Shown here: positions 1 to 7,194 of the stretch, piece by piece | Numbering within the stretch: the first letter of the stretch is position 1 | Layout: each line of letters opens with the position of its first letter | Notes under the pieces: model-generated | What the model saw: only the letters and a program-made list of their open reading frames with translations | Database searches by the model: none | Told to the model about the DNA's origin: nothing | Program-made: the position numbers and the translations under genes | NCBI GenBank assembly: GCA_030425785.1 | Contig: JAUHYJ010000065.1 | Span: 1 to 10,886 of the forward strand | Reading direction: 5' to 3' | Length of the DNA stretch: 10,886 nucleotides | DNA from: Acidimicrobiia bacterium | GTDB lineage: Bacteria > Actinomycetota > Acidimicrobiia > Acidimicrobiales > Ilumatobacteraceae

Positions 1-1403
1 CCGTCGTCATCGCGGGCGTCGTCGTCATGATCATCGTCACGGTCATCGACCCGGCTGTCGTCGCTCTCGTCGTCGCTCTGGTCGTCCCGGTCATCGTCCC
101 GGTCATCGTCCCGGACGTCGAGCTCGTCGTCGCTCGCATCGTCCCGGACGTCGTCGAGCTCGTCGTCGCGATCGTCGACCCGGTGATCGGCACGATCGTC
201 ACGTCCGGCTTCGCGTCGTTCGGGGCGGGACGGATCGACCTGTTCCGACGCCGGGCGCTCGAGCGCCCGCTCGACCTCGTCGGCCCGCTTGCGTCGGACG
301 CTCGGGTGCAGCACCGTGAACAGCACGATCCCGAGTGCGCCCACCCCGAACGGCAGGTAGCTCGGGTTCTGCTCGCTCAGGACCGGATAGAGGACGAACG
401 CCGACAGCAGCGCCGTCCAGGCCCACAGGATGAGCACGCTGCGACGATGGCCGTGGCCAAGGTTCATCAGCCGATGGTGGAGGTGGCCCTTGTCGGCGAC
501 GTCGAGCGCCTGCCGCTTCGAGGCGCGCCGGACGATCGCGAACACGGTGTCGACGATCGGCACCGCGAGGATCAGCAGCGGGATCACGAGCGGGGCGAAG
601 AAGAAGAAGGTCTGACCGACGAACGCCTGGGTGTTCGGGTCCGCGCGCCCGCCGACCATGCTCGTCGAGACCGCCATGAGCGTGCCGAGCAGGAAGGCGC
701 CGCTGTCGCCCATGAAGATCCGCGCCGGGTTGAAGTTGTGCGGCAGGAACCCCACGCAGACACCGACGGCGATGATCGCGATGAGCGGACCGGGGTTGCG
801 GTCGGACAGCAGCTCGAGGTCGGCGAGCTTGAACGCGTACAGGAAGAACGCACCCGCCCCGATCGCGACGATGCCGGCGGCCAACCCGTCGAGCCCGTCG
901 ATCAGGTTGATCGCCTGGGTCATGCCGAGCAGCCAGAGCACCGTGACGAGCGGGGCCCAGTCGCTCGACAGGAGCAGGACGTCGTAGAACGGCACCCGGA
1001 AGTAGAACATCGTGGCGCCGAACCAGTACAGGACGACGCCCGCGAGCACGATGCCGGTCACCTTCGCCGGCGGCGCGAGGTCGACGAGGTCGTCCAGCAG
1101 GCCGACGGCGAAGACGATCACCGCGGCGATGACGAAACCGGCCGGCTCGGAGTTCTCGCTGAAGATCACCTCGAAGCGGCCCATCGACCAGGCGAACAGC
1201 ATGGCCGCGAGCACACCGGCGAGCATCGCGATCCCGCCGACCTGCGGGATCGGACGGGTGTGGACCGAGCGTGCGTTGGGCTCGACCATCCAGCCGTGCC
1301 ACCCGCTGGCACGGGCGACGAGACCGACGACCGGCGTGGCGGCGAAGGTGACGAGCGCAGCGACCGCGCCGATCACCAGGTAGTCGCTCATCGCCGGCCC
1401 CAT
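1..1403 (-). CDS. wecA: WecA/TagO-type polyprenyl-phosphate N-acetylhexosamine-1-phosphate transferase, 3' end cut by the window edge
   Basis: Predicted integral membrane enzyme of the MraY/WecA family, which moves a sugar-1-phosphate (usually GlcNAc-1-P) from a UDP-sugar to a polyprenyl phosphate at the inner face of the membrane, starting cell-wall polymer or polysaccharide synthesis. The frame is open to the left edge, giving 467 visible codons. Counting from the ATG at 1403, the family motifs are all present: DDLVD at about 104-108, NLIDGLDG at 166-173, HNFNPARIFMGDSG at 222-235 with the GDSG Asp at 233, and the cytoplasmic HLHHR at 307-311 that separates WecA/TagO enzymes from MraY. About ten hydrophobic segments lie between residues 5 and 370. 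From about residue 389 the protein becomes an extremely Asp/Arg-rich tail with no stop in the window. Starts at 1421 and 1391 are also possible; 1403 is preferred because a TACGAT box lies 7 nt before it. It follows glyA by 58 bp. The exact sugar substrate cannot be read from the sequence. Confidence 0.9.
   Translation of the reverse strand, partial: MGPAMSDYLVIGAVAALVTFAATPVVGLVARASGWHGWMVEPNARSVHTRPIPQVGGIAMLAGVLAAMLFAWSMGRFEVIFSENSEPAGFVIAAVIVFAVGLLDDLVDLAPPAKVTGIVLAGVVLYWFGATMFYFRVPFYDVLLLSSDWAPLVTVLWLLGMTQAINLIDGLDGLAAGIVAIGAGAFFLYAFKLADLELLSDRNPGPLIAIIAVGVCVGFLPHNFNPARIFMGDSGAFLLGTLMAVSTSMVGGRADPNTQAFVGQTFFFFAPLVIPLLILAVPIVDTVFAIVRRASKRQALDVADKGHLHHRLMNLGHGHRRSVLILWAWTALLSAFVLYPVLSEQNPSYLPFGVGALGIVLFTVLHPSVRRKRADEVERALERPASEQVDPSRPERREAGRDDRADHRVDDRDDELDDVRDDASDDELDVRDDDRDDDRDDQSDDESDDSRVDDRDDDHDDDARDDD
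83..170. repeat. Short tandem repeats in the acidic tail of the wecA gene
   Basis: A 12-bp unit (plus strand CGTCCCGGTCAT) occurs at 83-94 and 95-106 with a partial third copy from 107. A longer unit of about 30 bp starting CGTCCCGGACGTCG at 107 recurs from 140 with a 3-bp insertion. On the minus strand they encode repeated Asp-Asp-Asp-Arg and Asp-Asp-Glu-Leu-Asp-Val-Arg blocks. All unit lengths and the insertion are multiples of three, so the reading frame is kept, consistent with growth by replication slippage under coding constraint. Confidence 0.8.
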
Positions 1404-1410
1404 CACTGCG

Positions 1411-1440
1411 ATCGTACCCATCGGGCGCGATCGGGGTCGG
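1411..1440 (-). promoter_or_regulatory. Candidate leaderless promoter for wecA
   Basis: On the minus strand a TACGAT hexamer (1416-1411) fits the actinobacterial TANNNT -10 box and lies 7 nt before the ATG at 1403, the spacing at which transcription would begin at or next to the start codon. A weak -35 candidate, CCGACC (1440-1435), is 18 bp upstream and shares only the GAC core with TTGACA. It lies in the 58-bp gap after glyA, so wecA may be transcribed separately as well as by read-through. Confidence 0.5.
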
Positions 1441-1461
1441 TCCCCGCAACCGGCGGGCGGC

Positions 1462-2703
1462 TCAGTAGGCCGGGAACTTGGCGCAGAGGACGGCGACCTC
1501 GTCCTTGATCTCGGCCAACGCCGCCTCGTCGTCGACGCTCCGCAGGGCGCGCGCGATCAGGTCGGCGATGAGCGGCATCTCGGCCTCCGTCATCCCCTGG
1601 GTGGTGACCGACGGTGTGCCGATGCGGACGCCGCTGGTGACGAAGGGGCTCCGCGGGTCGTCGGGCACGGTGTTCTTGTTGAGCGTGATGCCCGCCTGGT
1701 CGAGCGTCGCCTGGGCCTGCTTCCCGGTGAGCTCGGCGTCGAACGGGCGGAGGTCGACGACCATGAGGTGGTTGTCGGTGCCGCCCGACACGAGGGCGAA
1801 CCCCTGGCCCGCCATGGCTTCGGCGAGCGCAGCGGCATTGGCGACGACCTGGTGGGCGTACTCCGAGAACGACGGCTGCGCCGCCTCGTAGAACGCGATC
1901 GCCTTGCCGGCGATGGCGTGCTCGAGCGGGCCGCCCTGCCAGCCGGGGAACACCGCCTTGTCGATCGCCTTGGCGTGTGCCTCCTTCGACAGGATGCAAC
2001 CACCGCGCGGGCCGCGGAGCGTCTTGTGGGTCGTGAACGTCACGACGTCGGCGTACGGCACCGGGTTGGGGTGGGCGCCACCCGCGACGAGCCCGGCGAG
2101 GTGGGCGATGTCGAACATGAGCAGGGCGCCGACCTCGTCGGCGACCGCCTTGAAGGGCTGCGGGTCGAGACGGCGCGGGTACGCGGTGGTGCCGACGACG
2201 ATCAGCTTCGGACGGTGCTCGAGCGCCTTCGCGCGGACGTCTTCGATGTCGATCCGGTCCTCGGCGCCGACGCCGTAGGCGACGAAGTGGTAGAGCAGCC
2301 CGGACGCGTTGACCGGCGACCCGTGGGTGAGGTGCCCACCGTGGTCGAGGCTGAGGCCGAGCACGGTGTCGCCGGGCTGGAGCAGCGCCTGGTACACGCA
2401 CATGTTGGCGTTGGCGCCCGAGTGCGGCTGCACGTTGGCGTGGTCGGCACCGAACAGCGCCTTGACGCGCTCGATCGCGATCGACTCGATGTCGTCGACG
2501 ACCATGTTGCCGCCGTAGTAGCGCTTGCCCGGATACCCCTCGGAGTACTTGTTGGTCAGCACCGACCCGGTCGCCCGCATGACGGCGGGCGACGTGAAGT
2601 TCTCGCTCGCGATCAGCTGCAGGCCGGTGACCTGGCGATCGAACTCGCGCTGGATCAGCGCCTCGACCTCGGTGTCGGGGTGGGTGTCGGAATGGAACGG
2701 CAT
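1462..2703 (-). CDS. glyA: Serine hydroxymethyltransferase
   Basis: Cytosolic PLP enzyme that interconverts serine plus tetrahydrofolate with glycine plus 5,10-methylene-tetrahydrofolate, the main source of one-carbon units. At 413 residues it is full family length. Visible signatures are LQLIASENF at about 28-36 with the catalytic Glu34, the [15 protein letters not shown] block near 50-65, the Asp-Ile-Ala-His segment that holds the cofactor ring, [12 protein letters not shown] with the PLP Schiff-base lysine at about 227, and the [16 protein letters not shown] block near the C terminus. The ATG at 2703 has a GAGG Shine-Dalgarno 8 nt upstream. It begins 27 bp after the rpiB stop, so the two are probably cotranscribed. 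No key residue appears to be missing. Confidence 0.97.
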   Translation of the reverse strand: MPFHSDTHPDTEVEALIQREFDRQVTGLQLIASENFTSPAVMRATGSVLTNKYSEGYPGKRYYGGNMVVDDIESIAIERVKALFGADHANVQPHSGANANMCVYQALLQPGDTVLGLSLDHGGHLTHGSPVNASGLLYHFVAYGVGAEDRIDIEDVRAKALEHRPKLIVVGTTAYPRRLDPQPFKAVADEVGALLMFDIAHLAGLVAGGAHPNPVPYADVVTFTTHKTLRGPRGGCILSKEAHAKAIDKAVFPGWQGGPLEHAIAGKAIAFYEAAQPSFSEYAHQVVANAAALAEAMAGQGFALVSGGTDNHLMVVDLRPFDAELTGKQAQATLDQAGITLNKNTVPDDPRSPFVTSGVRIGTPSVTTQGMTEAEMPLIADLIARALRSVDDEAALAEIKDEVAVLCAKFPAY

Positions 2704-2730
2704 GAGCGGATCCTCGTGGAAGTGGTGGGG

Positions 2731-3177
2731 TCAGAACTCGGCTTCGAGTTCGGTGATCTGATCGACGCGGCGCTGGTGACGGCCGCCCTCGAACTCGGTG
2801 TTCAGGAAGAGGTCGACGATCTCGTCGGCGAGGCCGACGCCGACGACACGGGCACCGATCGACAGCACGTTGGCGTCGTTGTGCTCGCGAGCCATGCGGG
2901 CGGTGTACAGGCAGTTGCAGAGGGCGGCCCGGGCACCCCGGACCTTGTTGGCAGCGAGCTGCTCGCCCTGGCCGGAGCCACCGATCACGATGCCGACGTC
3001 GGCGTCGCCGTCGCGGACACTGCGTGCCGCGGCGGCGCAGAACGCCGGGTAGTCGACGCTCGCGGTCGAATCGGTGCCGTGGTCGATGATCTCGTGGCCC
3101 TGCTCGGCGAGTCGGGCGATCAGGTGCTCCTTGAGCTCGTAGCCGGCGTGATCGGAACCGAAGGCGATGCGGGTCAC
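2731..3177 (-). CDS. rpiB: Ribose-5-phosphate isomerase B
   Basis: Interconverts ribose-5-phosphate and ribulose-5-phosphate in the pentose phosphate pathway. The 148-residue protein starts IAFGSDHAGYELK at residue 4, with the conserved Asp9-His10, then IGGSGQGEQLAANK at about 65-78, CNCLYTARMAREHNDANV at about 87-104, and the phosphate-binding EGGRHQRRVDQI near the C terminus. The Cys that acts as base in the E. coli enzyme is Gly here, and a Glu (Glu72) follows the GxG loop as in the Mycobacterium tuberculosis enzyme, where that Glu takes over as base. The GTG at 3177 is chosen because family homology begins there and a TACACT box lies 7 nt upstream. The frame stays open far upstream, but that stretch overlaps the lipoprotein gene in another frame and is not coding. 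glyA follows closely. Confidence 0.95.
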   Translation of the reverse strand: MTRIAFGSDHAGYELKEHLIARLAEQGHEIIDHGTDSTASVDYPAFCAAAARSVRDGDADVGIVIGGSGQGEQLAANKVRGARAALCNCLYTARMAREHNDANVLSIGARVVGVGLADEIVDLFLNTEFEGGRHQRRVDQITELEAEF

Positions 3178-3184
3178 GGAGCGA

Positions 3185-3190
3185 AGTGTA
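3185..3190 (-). promoter_or_regulatory. Candidate leaderless -10 box for rpiB (and glyA)
   Basis: TACACT on the minus strand matches TANNNT and is separated from the GTG start at 3177 by 7 nt, with no Shine-Dalgarno between. It lies in the 59-bp gap after the lipoprotein gene. No good -35 hexamer was found 16-19 bp upstream. Confidence 0.5.
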
Positions 3191-3236
3191 GGAGTTCTCG
3201 CGGCACGCCAGCCCGGATCGGCGACATGGGAACGGT

Positions 3237-4055
3237 TCAGCCGACCTCTTGGCCGGCGAGCGCACCCTGATCGGGGCACGCCGTGGCGAGGTACTCGTCG
3301 GTGAGCGGGGTCGCGACGTCGGTGACGAGCGTCGTGTCGTCGGCCCACGGTCCGACGACGGCGAGGTAGTCGCCGACCGCGCCGTCGACGAGCACCGAGG
3401 TCGCCTCCGACAGTTCGACCGGCAGGTCGGCCGCCAGAGCGTCGCGCGTCGCCAGCGCCGCGAGCCACGCATCGCGCAGCTCGGCCGCGGCCGCGTCGTC
3501 GAGGCCCGCATCGCTCAGCACGGTGAGGCCACTCCCGATGCGAGCTGCGAGCGGGCCGAAGCGTCGATCGATCGCGACGTCGAACTCGGACGCCAGCTCG
3601 TCGGGCCACGTGGCACGCATCGCCTCGTACGCCTCGACGACCGTCGGCGCGGCGATTAGCTCGTAGCGGGCGGTCGACTCGGCGGTGCCGTCGCCGAACG
3701 CGGCGTGGACCGCGACGACCTGGAACGAGCCGCCGAACCGCGCCCAGGCCGCACAGAACGCATCGTCGTCGTCGAGGCCCGGCACGCCCGTCTCGGGGAC
3801 CGACACCGCCGTCGGGGGCGGCGCCGTCGACGTGGGCTCGCCCGGGAGCGTGGGCTCGCTGCCACCGGCGACGGCCGTCGTACCGTCGAGGACGGTGGCG
3901 GCCGACGCCGTCGTCGTCGCGGGCGCTGCAGTCTGCGCAGGCACGCGGGCGTCGAGGTCGGTCCCGTCGCCGGTCGAGCACCCCGCCACGACGAGCACGG
4001 CGCACAGCGCGACCGTCGCCCACCTCGCCCCGTCCCGCATCGCTCCGTCCGACAT
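3237..4055 (-). CDS. Putative secreted lipoprotein of unknown function
   Basis: I do not recognise the family. The N terminus is a lipoprotein signal: a short charged stretch with Arg, a hydrophobic core (WATVALCAVLVV), and a VAGC lipobox whose Cys would be lipidated (residue 26 from the ATG at 4055, residue 21 from the ATG at 4040). A low-complexity Thr/Ala/Pro-rich linker of about 65 residues follows, typical of actinobacterial surface lipoproteins. The last 170 or so residues form a compact, Ala/Asp-rich, probably helical domain that begins with DAFCAAWARFGG and contains another Cys near its end (ATACPDQG), which could pair with the first. The start is uncertain: GTG 4073, ATG 4070, ATG 4055 and ATG 4040 share the frame. 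4055 follows a perfect Shine-Dalgarno at short spacing, while 4040 gives the most typical signal peptide. rpiB lies 59 bp downstream but shares no evident function. Confidence 0.75.
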   Translation of the reverse strand: MSDGAMRDGARWATVALCAVLVVAGCSTGDGTDLDARVPAQTAAPATTTASAATVLDGTTAVAGGSEPTLPGEPTSTAPPPTAVSVPETGVPGLDDDDAFCAAWARFGGSFQVVAVHAAFGDGTAESTARYELIAAPTVVEAYEAMRATWPDELASEFDVAIDRRFGPLAARIGSGLTVLSDAGLDDAAAAELRDAWLAALATRDALAADLPVELSEATSVLVDGAVGDYLAVVGPWADDTTLVTDVATPLTDEYLATACPDQGALAGQEVG

Positions 4056-4082
4056 CACCTCCTCATCCATCACCTCCTCATC
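4053..4082. repeat. Exact 15-bp tandem duplication carrying two perfect Shine-Dalgarno sequences
   Basis: The plus-strand unit CATCACCTCCTCATC occurs at 4053-4067 and 4068-4082 without a mismatch. On the minus strand each copy contains AGGAGGTGAT, fully complementary to the 3' end of 16S rRNA, immediately overlapping an ATG. The unit is 15 bp, so both copies read in the same frame as the lipoprotein gene. Confidence 0.95.
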
Positions 4083-4083
4083 G

Positions 4084-4100
4084 TCGCACGCAGCGTGCGA
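4084..4100. promoter_or_regulatory. Palindrome between the divergent lipoprotein and nucleoside hydrolase genes (possible operator)
   Basis: TCGCACG-CAG-CGTGCGA is a perfect inverted repeat with 7-bp arms and a 3-nt centre. It abuts the duplicated ribosome-binding region of the lipoprotein gene on one side and ends at the first possible ATG (4100) of the nucleoside hydrolase on the other. It could be a repressor site acting on both genes or a small RNA hairpin; the sequence cannot decide. Confidence 0.4.
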
Positions 4101-4111
4101 TGCTGACGGTC

Positions 4112-5080
4112 ATGGCGAGCCCGTACCCACCGGCCGACGGCGATCGGCCGCGGATCATCCTCGATTGCGACCCCGGCCACGACGACGTGATCGCGATCGT
4201 GGTCGCCGCCGAGCACACCGACCTCGTCGGCATCACGACGGTCGCCGGCAACGCGCCGCTCGCCCGCACGACGCACAACGCGTGCATGATGCGCGACGTA
4301 CTCGCACTCGAGTGCGGGGTCCACGCCGGTGCCGAGCGGCCGCTGGTCGCCCCGCCGAAGTTCGCCGGGTTCGTGCACGGCGAGAGCGGGCTGGACGGCG
4401 CCGAGCTCCCGAACCCACGGACCGGCCCCGACTCGATCGACGCCGTCGCGTTCCTCGTCGAGTCGTGTCGGCGCGACGAGGGTCTGTGGCTGGTACCGAC
4501 CGGGCCGCTCACGAACATCGCACTGGCGTTGCGCGCGGCCCCGGATCTGGCCGGGCGGATCGCCGGCATCTCGCTGATGGGCGGCGGCACGTTCGGCAAT
4601 CGGCGGCCGCTCGCCGAGTTCAACATCTGGGCCGACCCCGAGGCGGCGGCGATCGTCTTCGGGTGCGGAGCGCCGATCGTCATGGCGGGCCTCGACGTGA
4701 CCCACCAGTTCATCGTGACCCGCTCGCGGATCGACGAGGTGGCGGCGATGGGCACGCCGTTCACCGATCTCATCGGCGACCTGTTCGAGTTCTTCTCCGG
4801 CAACTACATCGCGCGCCACGACGGCATCGAGGGTGCGGCACTCCACGATCCGCTCGCGGTCATGGCGCTGACCCATCCGGCGCTGTTCGACGGCACCGAT
4901 CGCCATGTCGCGATCGAGACGACCGGCGAGCACACGGCGGGCATGACGGTGATCGACCGCCGCCTGATCTCGGATCGCGAGGCGCCGAACGCACACGTGC
5001 TCGAACACGTCGACGCGGACGCCGCGTGGCGGGTCGTCGGCGCCGCACTCCGGGCCGCCGGCGCGCGAGCCGTGATGTAG
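4112..5080 (+). CDS. Inosine-uridine preferring nucleoside hydrolase family protein
   Basis: Hydrolyses the N-glycosidic bond of ribonucleosides to free base and ribose, a salvage or catabolic reaction in the cytosol. From the ATG at 4112 the product has 322 residues, usual for the family. The Ca-binding signature DCDPGHDD is at about 18-25, followed by VAGNAPLARTTHNA, a GAERPLV segment, GPLTNIALAL, MGGG, the AEFNIWADPEAA block, GLDVTHQF, and HDPLAVM with His245-Asp246 aligning with the catalytic His and Ca-binding Asp of the family. No signal peptide is seen. An ATG at 4100 is also in frame but lies at the edge of a palindrome, and neither start has a clear Shine-Dalgarno. Base specificity (purine, pyrimidine or mixed) is not predictable. 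The S9 peptidase gene follows 28 bp downstream on the same strand. Confidence 0.93.
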   Translation: MASPYPPADGDRPRIILDCDPGHDDVIAIVVAAEHTDLVGITTVAGNAPLARTTHNACMMRDVLALECGVHAGAERPLVAPPKFAGFVHGESGLDGAELPNPRTGPDSIDAVAFLVESCRRDEGLWLVPTGPLTNIALALRAAPDLAGRIAGISLMGGGTFGNRRPLAEFNIWADPEAAAIVFGCGAPIVMAGLDVTHQFIVTRSRIDEVAAMGTPFTDLIGDLFEFFSGNYIARHDGIEGAALHDPLAVMALTHPALFDGTDRHVAIETTGEHTAGMTVIDRRLISDREAPNAHVLEHVDADAAWRVVGAALRAAGARAVM

Positions 5081-5095
5081 CTCGAACCCGTCCGT

Positions 5096-5101
5096 TAGCG
5101 T
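5096..5101 (+). promoter_or_regulatory. Candidate leaderless -10 box for the S9 peptidase gene
   Basis: TAGCGT matches TANNNT and lies 7 nt before the GTG at 5109, inside the 28-bp gap after the nucleoside hydrolase stop. There is no Shine-Dalgarno. No convincing -35 is present, as the expected position falls on the end of the preceding gene. Confidence 0.45.
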
Positions 5102-5108
5102 CGCCGGG

Positions 5109-7181
5109 GTGACCGATTCGTTTCCCCGGCAGTACGCACGCACCCAACGGCTGACGCTCGGCGAACCGCGCAACGTGACGGTGACCCCCGACGGCGAACG
5201 CGTGGTGTTCGCCCGCAGCCGCGCCGGCGACGATCCGGTCAACTGTCTCTGGGTCGCCGACGTCGAGACGGGCGACGAGCGCCTGCTCGTCGATCCGGTC
5301 GTGCTGATGGCCGACATCGCCGCCGACGACGCCGACCTGCCGCCCGAGGAACGGGCACGCCGCGAGCGGATGCGCGAGGGCGCCGGTGGCATCACGGGTT
5401 TCGCCACGGACGACGACATGCGCCGGGCGGCGTTCTCGCTCGGCGGACAACTGTTCGTCGCCGATCTCACCGACGGGGACAGCATCCACCTCGACGTGCC
5501 GGGGCCCGTGTTCGATCCGCGTCTGTCACCCGACGGCGAACGCGTCGCCTACGTCCGCGGCCGCGAGCTCTGGGTGACCGATCTCGACGGCGACGCACGG
5601 TGTCTCGCCGCCGACGACGCCGACACCGTCAGCTGGGGGTCGGCTGACTTCGTCGCCGCCGAGGAGCTCAACCGCTATCGCGGATTCTGGTGGAACCCGG
5701 AAGGCACCGCCATCGCCGCGTGCCGGGTCGACGACGCCCCGGTGCAGGTGTGGCACATCTCGAACCCGGCCGATCCGGGCGCCGAGCCGACGGCCGTGCG
5801 CTACCCGGCTGCGGGCACGGCGAACCCCGAGGTCACGATCCACGTCGTGCACCTCGCCGGCGGCGAACCGACCACCGTGCACTGGGACCGTGCGGCGTTC
5901 GAGTACGTCGAGCAGGTCGGCTGGAACCCGCACGGGCTGGCGATCCAGGTGCGGTCGCGCGACCAGCGCGACATCCAGGTGCTGGTCGCCGATCCCGCGG
6001 ACGGGTCCACCGAGGTCGTCCATCGCGACCACGACGATGCGTTCGTCGAGGTCGTGGCGGGGGTCCCGAAGCTCGTCGCCGCGAGCACCGTCGTCACCCT
6101 CGCCGACCGCGAGGGAGCGCGACGGCTACTGGTCGGCGGCGAGGTCGTCTCGCCGGACGACGTCCAGGTGCGGTCGATCATCGCGGCGTCGGGCGAACGG
6201 GTCGTCGTCGCCGGGAACCCGCTCGCCGACGCCTCGGTCCAGCACGTGTACCGCTGGACGCCCGACGCCGGCTTCGAGCCACTGACCGACGGTCTCGCCG
6301 TGCACACGGCGGCGGTCGGCGGCGAGACGATCGTGCTGCGCACGGTGACGGTCGACGAGCCGGGCGGCCGGTGGCGTCTGCCGTCGGGCCACACGCTCGC
6401 GTCACACGCCGAGGTGCCGCTCGTCCGCCCGAACGTGCGGGTGAGCGCCCACACCACGACCACGCCGACGATGGCGGTGCTGCTCCCCCACGACCACGAC
6501 GGATCACCTCTGCCGGTGCTGCTCGACCCGTACGGCGGACCGCACGCGCAGCGGGTGGTCCGATCGCACCACGCCTTCTGCGCGTCGCAGTGGTTCGCCG
6601 ATCAGGGCTTCGCCGTCGTCATCGCCGACGGCGCCGGCACGCCCGGGCGCGGCTCCGCGTTCGAGCGCGCGGTCCGCAACGATTTCGTCACCGGGGTGCT
6701 CGACGACCAGATCGCCGCGCTGCACGCCGCCGCCGAGCAGCATCCCGAGCTCGACCTCGACCGGGTCGCGATCCGCGGCTGGAGCTTCGGCGGCTACCTC
6801 GCCGCGCTCGCCGTCCTCAAGCGACCCGACGTCTTCCACGCCGCGATCGCCGGCGCCCCGGTCACCGAGTGGCGTCTCTACGACACGTGCTACACCGAGC
6901 GCTATCTCGGCGACCCGAACGAGCAGCCCGACGTCTACGACGCCAACTCGCTCCTGCCGCTCGCCGGCGATCTCGAGCGCCCGCTGCTGCTCATCCACGG
7001 TCTCGCGGACGACAACGTCGTCGCCGCCCACACCCTGCAGCTGTCGTCGGCCCTGCTCGCCGCCGGCAAGCCACACGAGGTCCTGCCCCTCGTCGGCGTC
7101 ACCCACATGACCCCGCAGGAGGTCGTCGCCGAGAACCTCCTGCTGCACCAGCTCGACTTCCTCCGCCGCAGCCTCGCCTGA
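5109..7181 (+). CDS. S9 family peptidase, dipeptidyl-peptidase-IV-like, cytosolic
   Basis: A 690-residue serine peptidase with an N-terminal beta-propeller (about 15-430) of repeated WDxDG/PDG-type blades and a C-terminal alpha/beta-hydrolase domain (about 440-690). The triad is complete: Ser559 in GWSFGGY, Asp634 in HGLADDNV and His666 in GVTHMT. The DPYGGPHAQ segment supplies the oxyanion tyrosine. In the propeller, AAEELNRYRGFWWNPEG puts Glu185-Glu186 where DPP-IV enzymes bind the free N terminus of the substrate, so release of N-terminal dipeptides is more likely than endopeptidase action. There is no signal peptide or membrane anchor, so it probably degrades short peptides inside the cell. 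The GTG start is supported by the conserved N terminus and the leaderless -10 box. It ends 13 bp from the converging glycosyltransferase gene. Preference for Pro or Ala at P1 is a family expectation only. Confidence 0.93.
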   Translation: MTDSFPRQYARTQRLTLGEPRNVTVTPDGERVVFARSRAGDDPVNCLWVADVETGDERLLVDPVVLMADIAADDADLPPEERARRERMREGAGGITGFATDDDMRRAAFSLGGQLFVADLTDGDSIHLDVPGPVFDPRLSPDGERVAYVRGRELWVTDLDGDARCLAADDADTVSWGSADFVAAEELNRYRGFWWNPEGTAIAACRVDDAPVQVWHISNPADPGAEPTAVRYPAAGTANPEVTIHVVHLAGGEPTTVHWDRAAFEYVEQVGWNPHGLAIQVRSRDQRDIQVLVADPADGSTEVVHRDHDDAFVEVVAGVPKLVAASTVVTLADREGARRLLVGGEVVSPDDVQVRSIIAASGERVVVAGNPLADASVQHVYRWTPDAGFEPLTDGLAVHTAAVGGETIVLRTVTVDEPGGRWRLPSGHTLASHAEVPLVRPNVRVSAHTTTTPTMAVLLPHDHDGSPLPVLLDPYGGPHAQRVVRSHHAFCASQWFADQGFAVVIADGAGTPGRGSAFERAVRNDFVTGVLDDQIAALHAAAEQHPELDLDRVAIRGWSFGGYLAALAVLKRPDVFHAAIAGAPVTEWRLYDTCYTERYLGDPNEQPDVYDANSLLPLAGDLERPLLLIHGLADDNVVAAHTLQLSSALLAAGKPHEVLPLVGVTHMTPQEVVAENLLLHQLDFLRRSLA

Positions 7182-7194
7182 CGGGGTCGCCGGC

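Noticed and set aside
27..1508. Long plus-strand open frame with a Val/Ile-rich start resembling membrane segments
   Set aside because: It is antisense to the wecA coding frame. The Val/Ile runs are just the complement of Asp codons (GAC/GAT read as GTC/ATC), and the rest is Arg/Glu/Asp-rich with no family resemblance.
1768..3270. Plus-strand frame of 500 codons across glyA and rpiB
   Set aside because: It is antisense to two confidently identified enzymes, and its translation is a low-complexity Arg/Gly/Val mixture without motifs; such shadow frames are expected at this GC content.
3178..4023. Upstream extension of the rpiB frame giving a 430-residue protein
   Set aside because: The extension is Arg-rich antimotif sequence overlapping the lipoprotein gene in another frame. 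Family homology and a -10 box both place the start at 3177.
7182..7194. Possible bidirectional terminator between the convergent peptidase and glycosyltransferase genes
   Set aside because: The gap is only 13 bp and has no stable inverted repeat or T-run.
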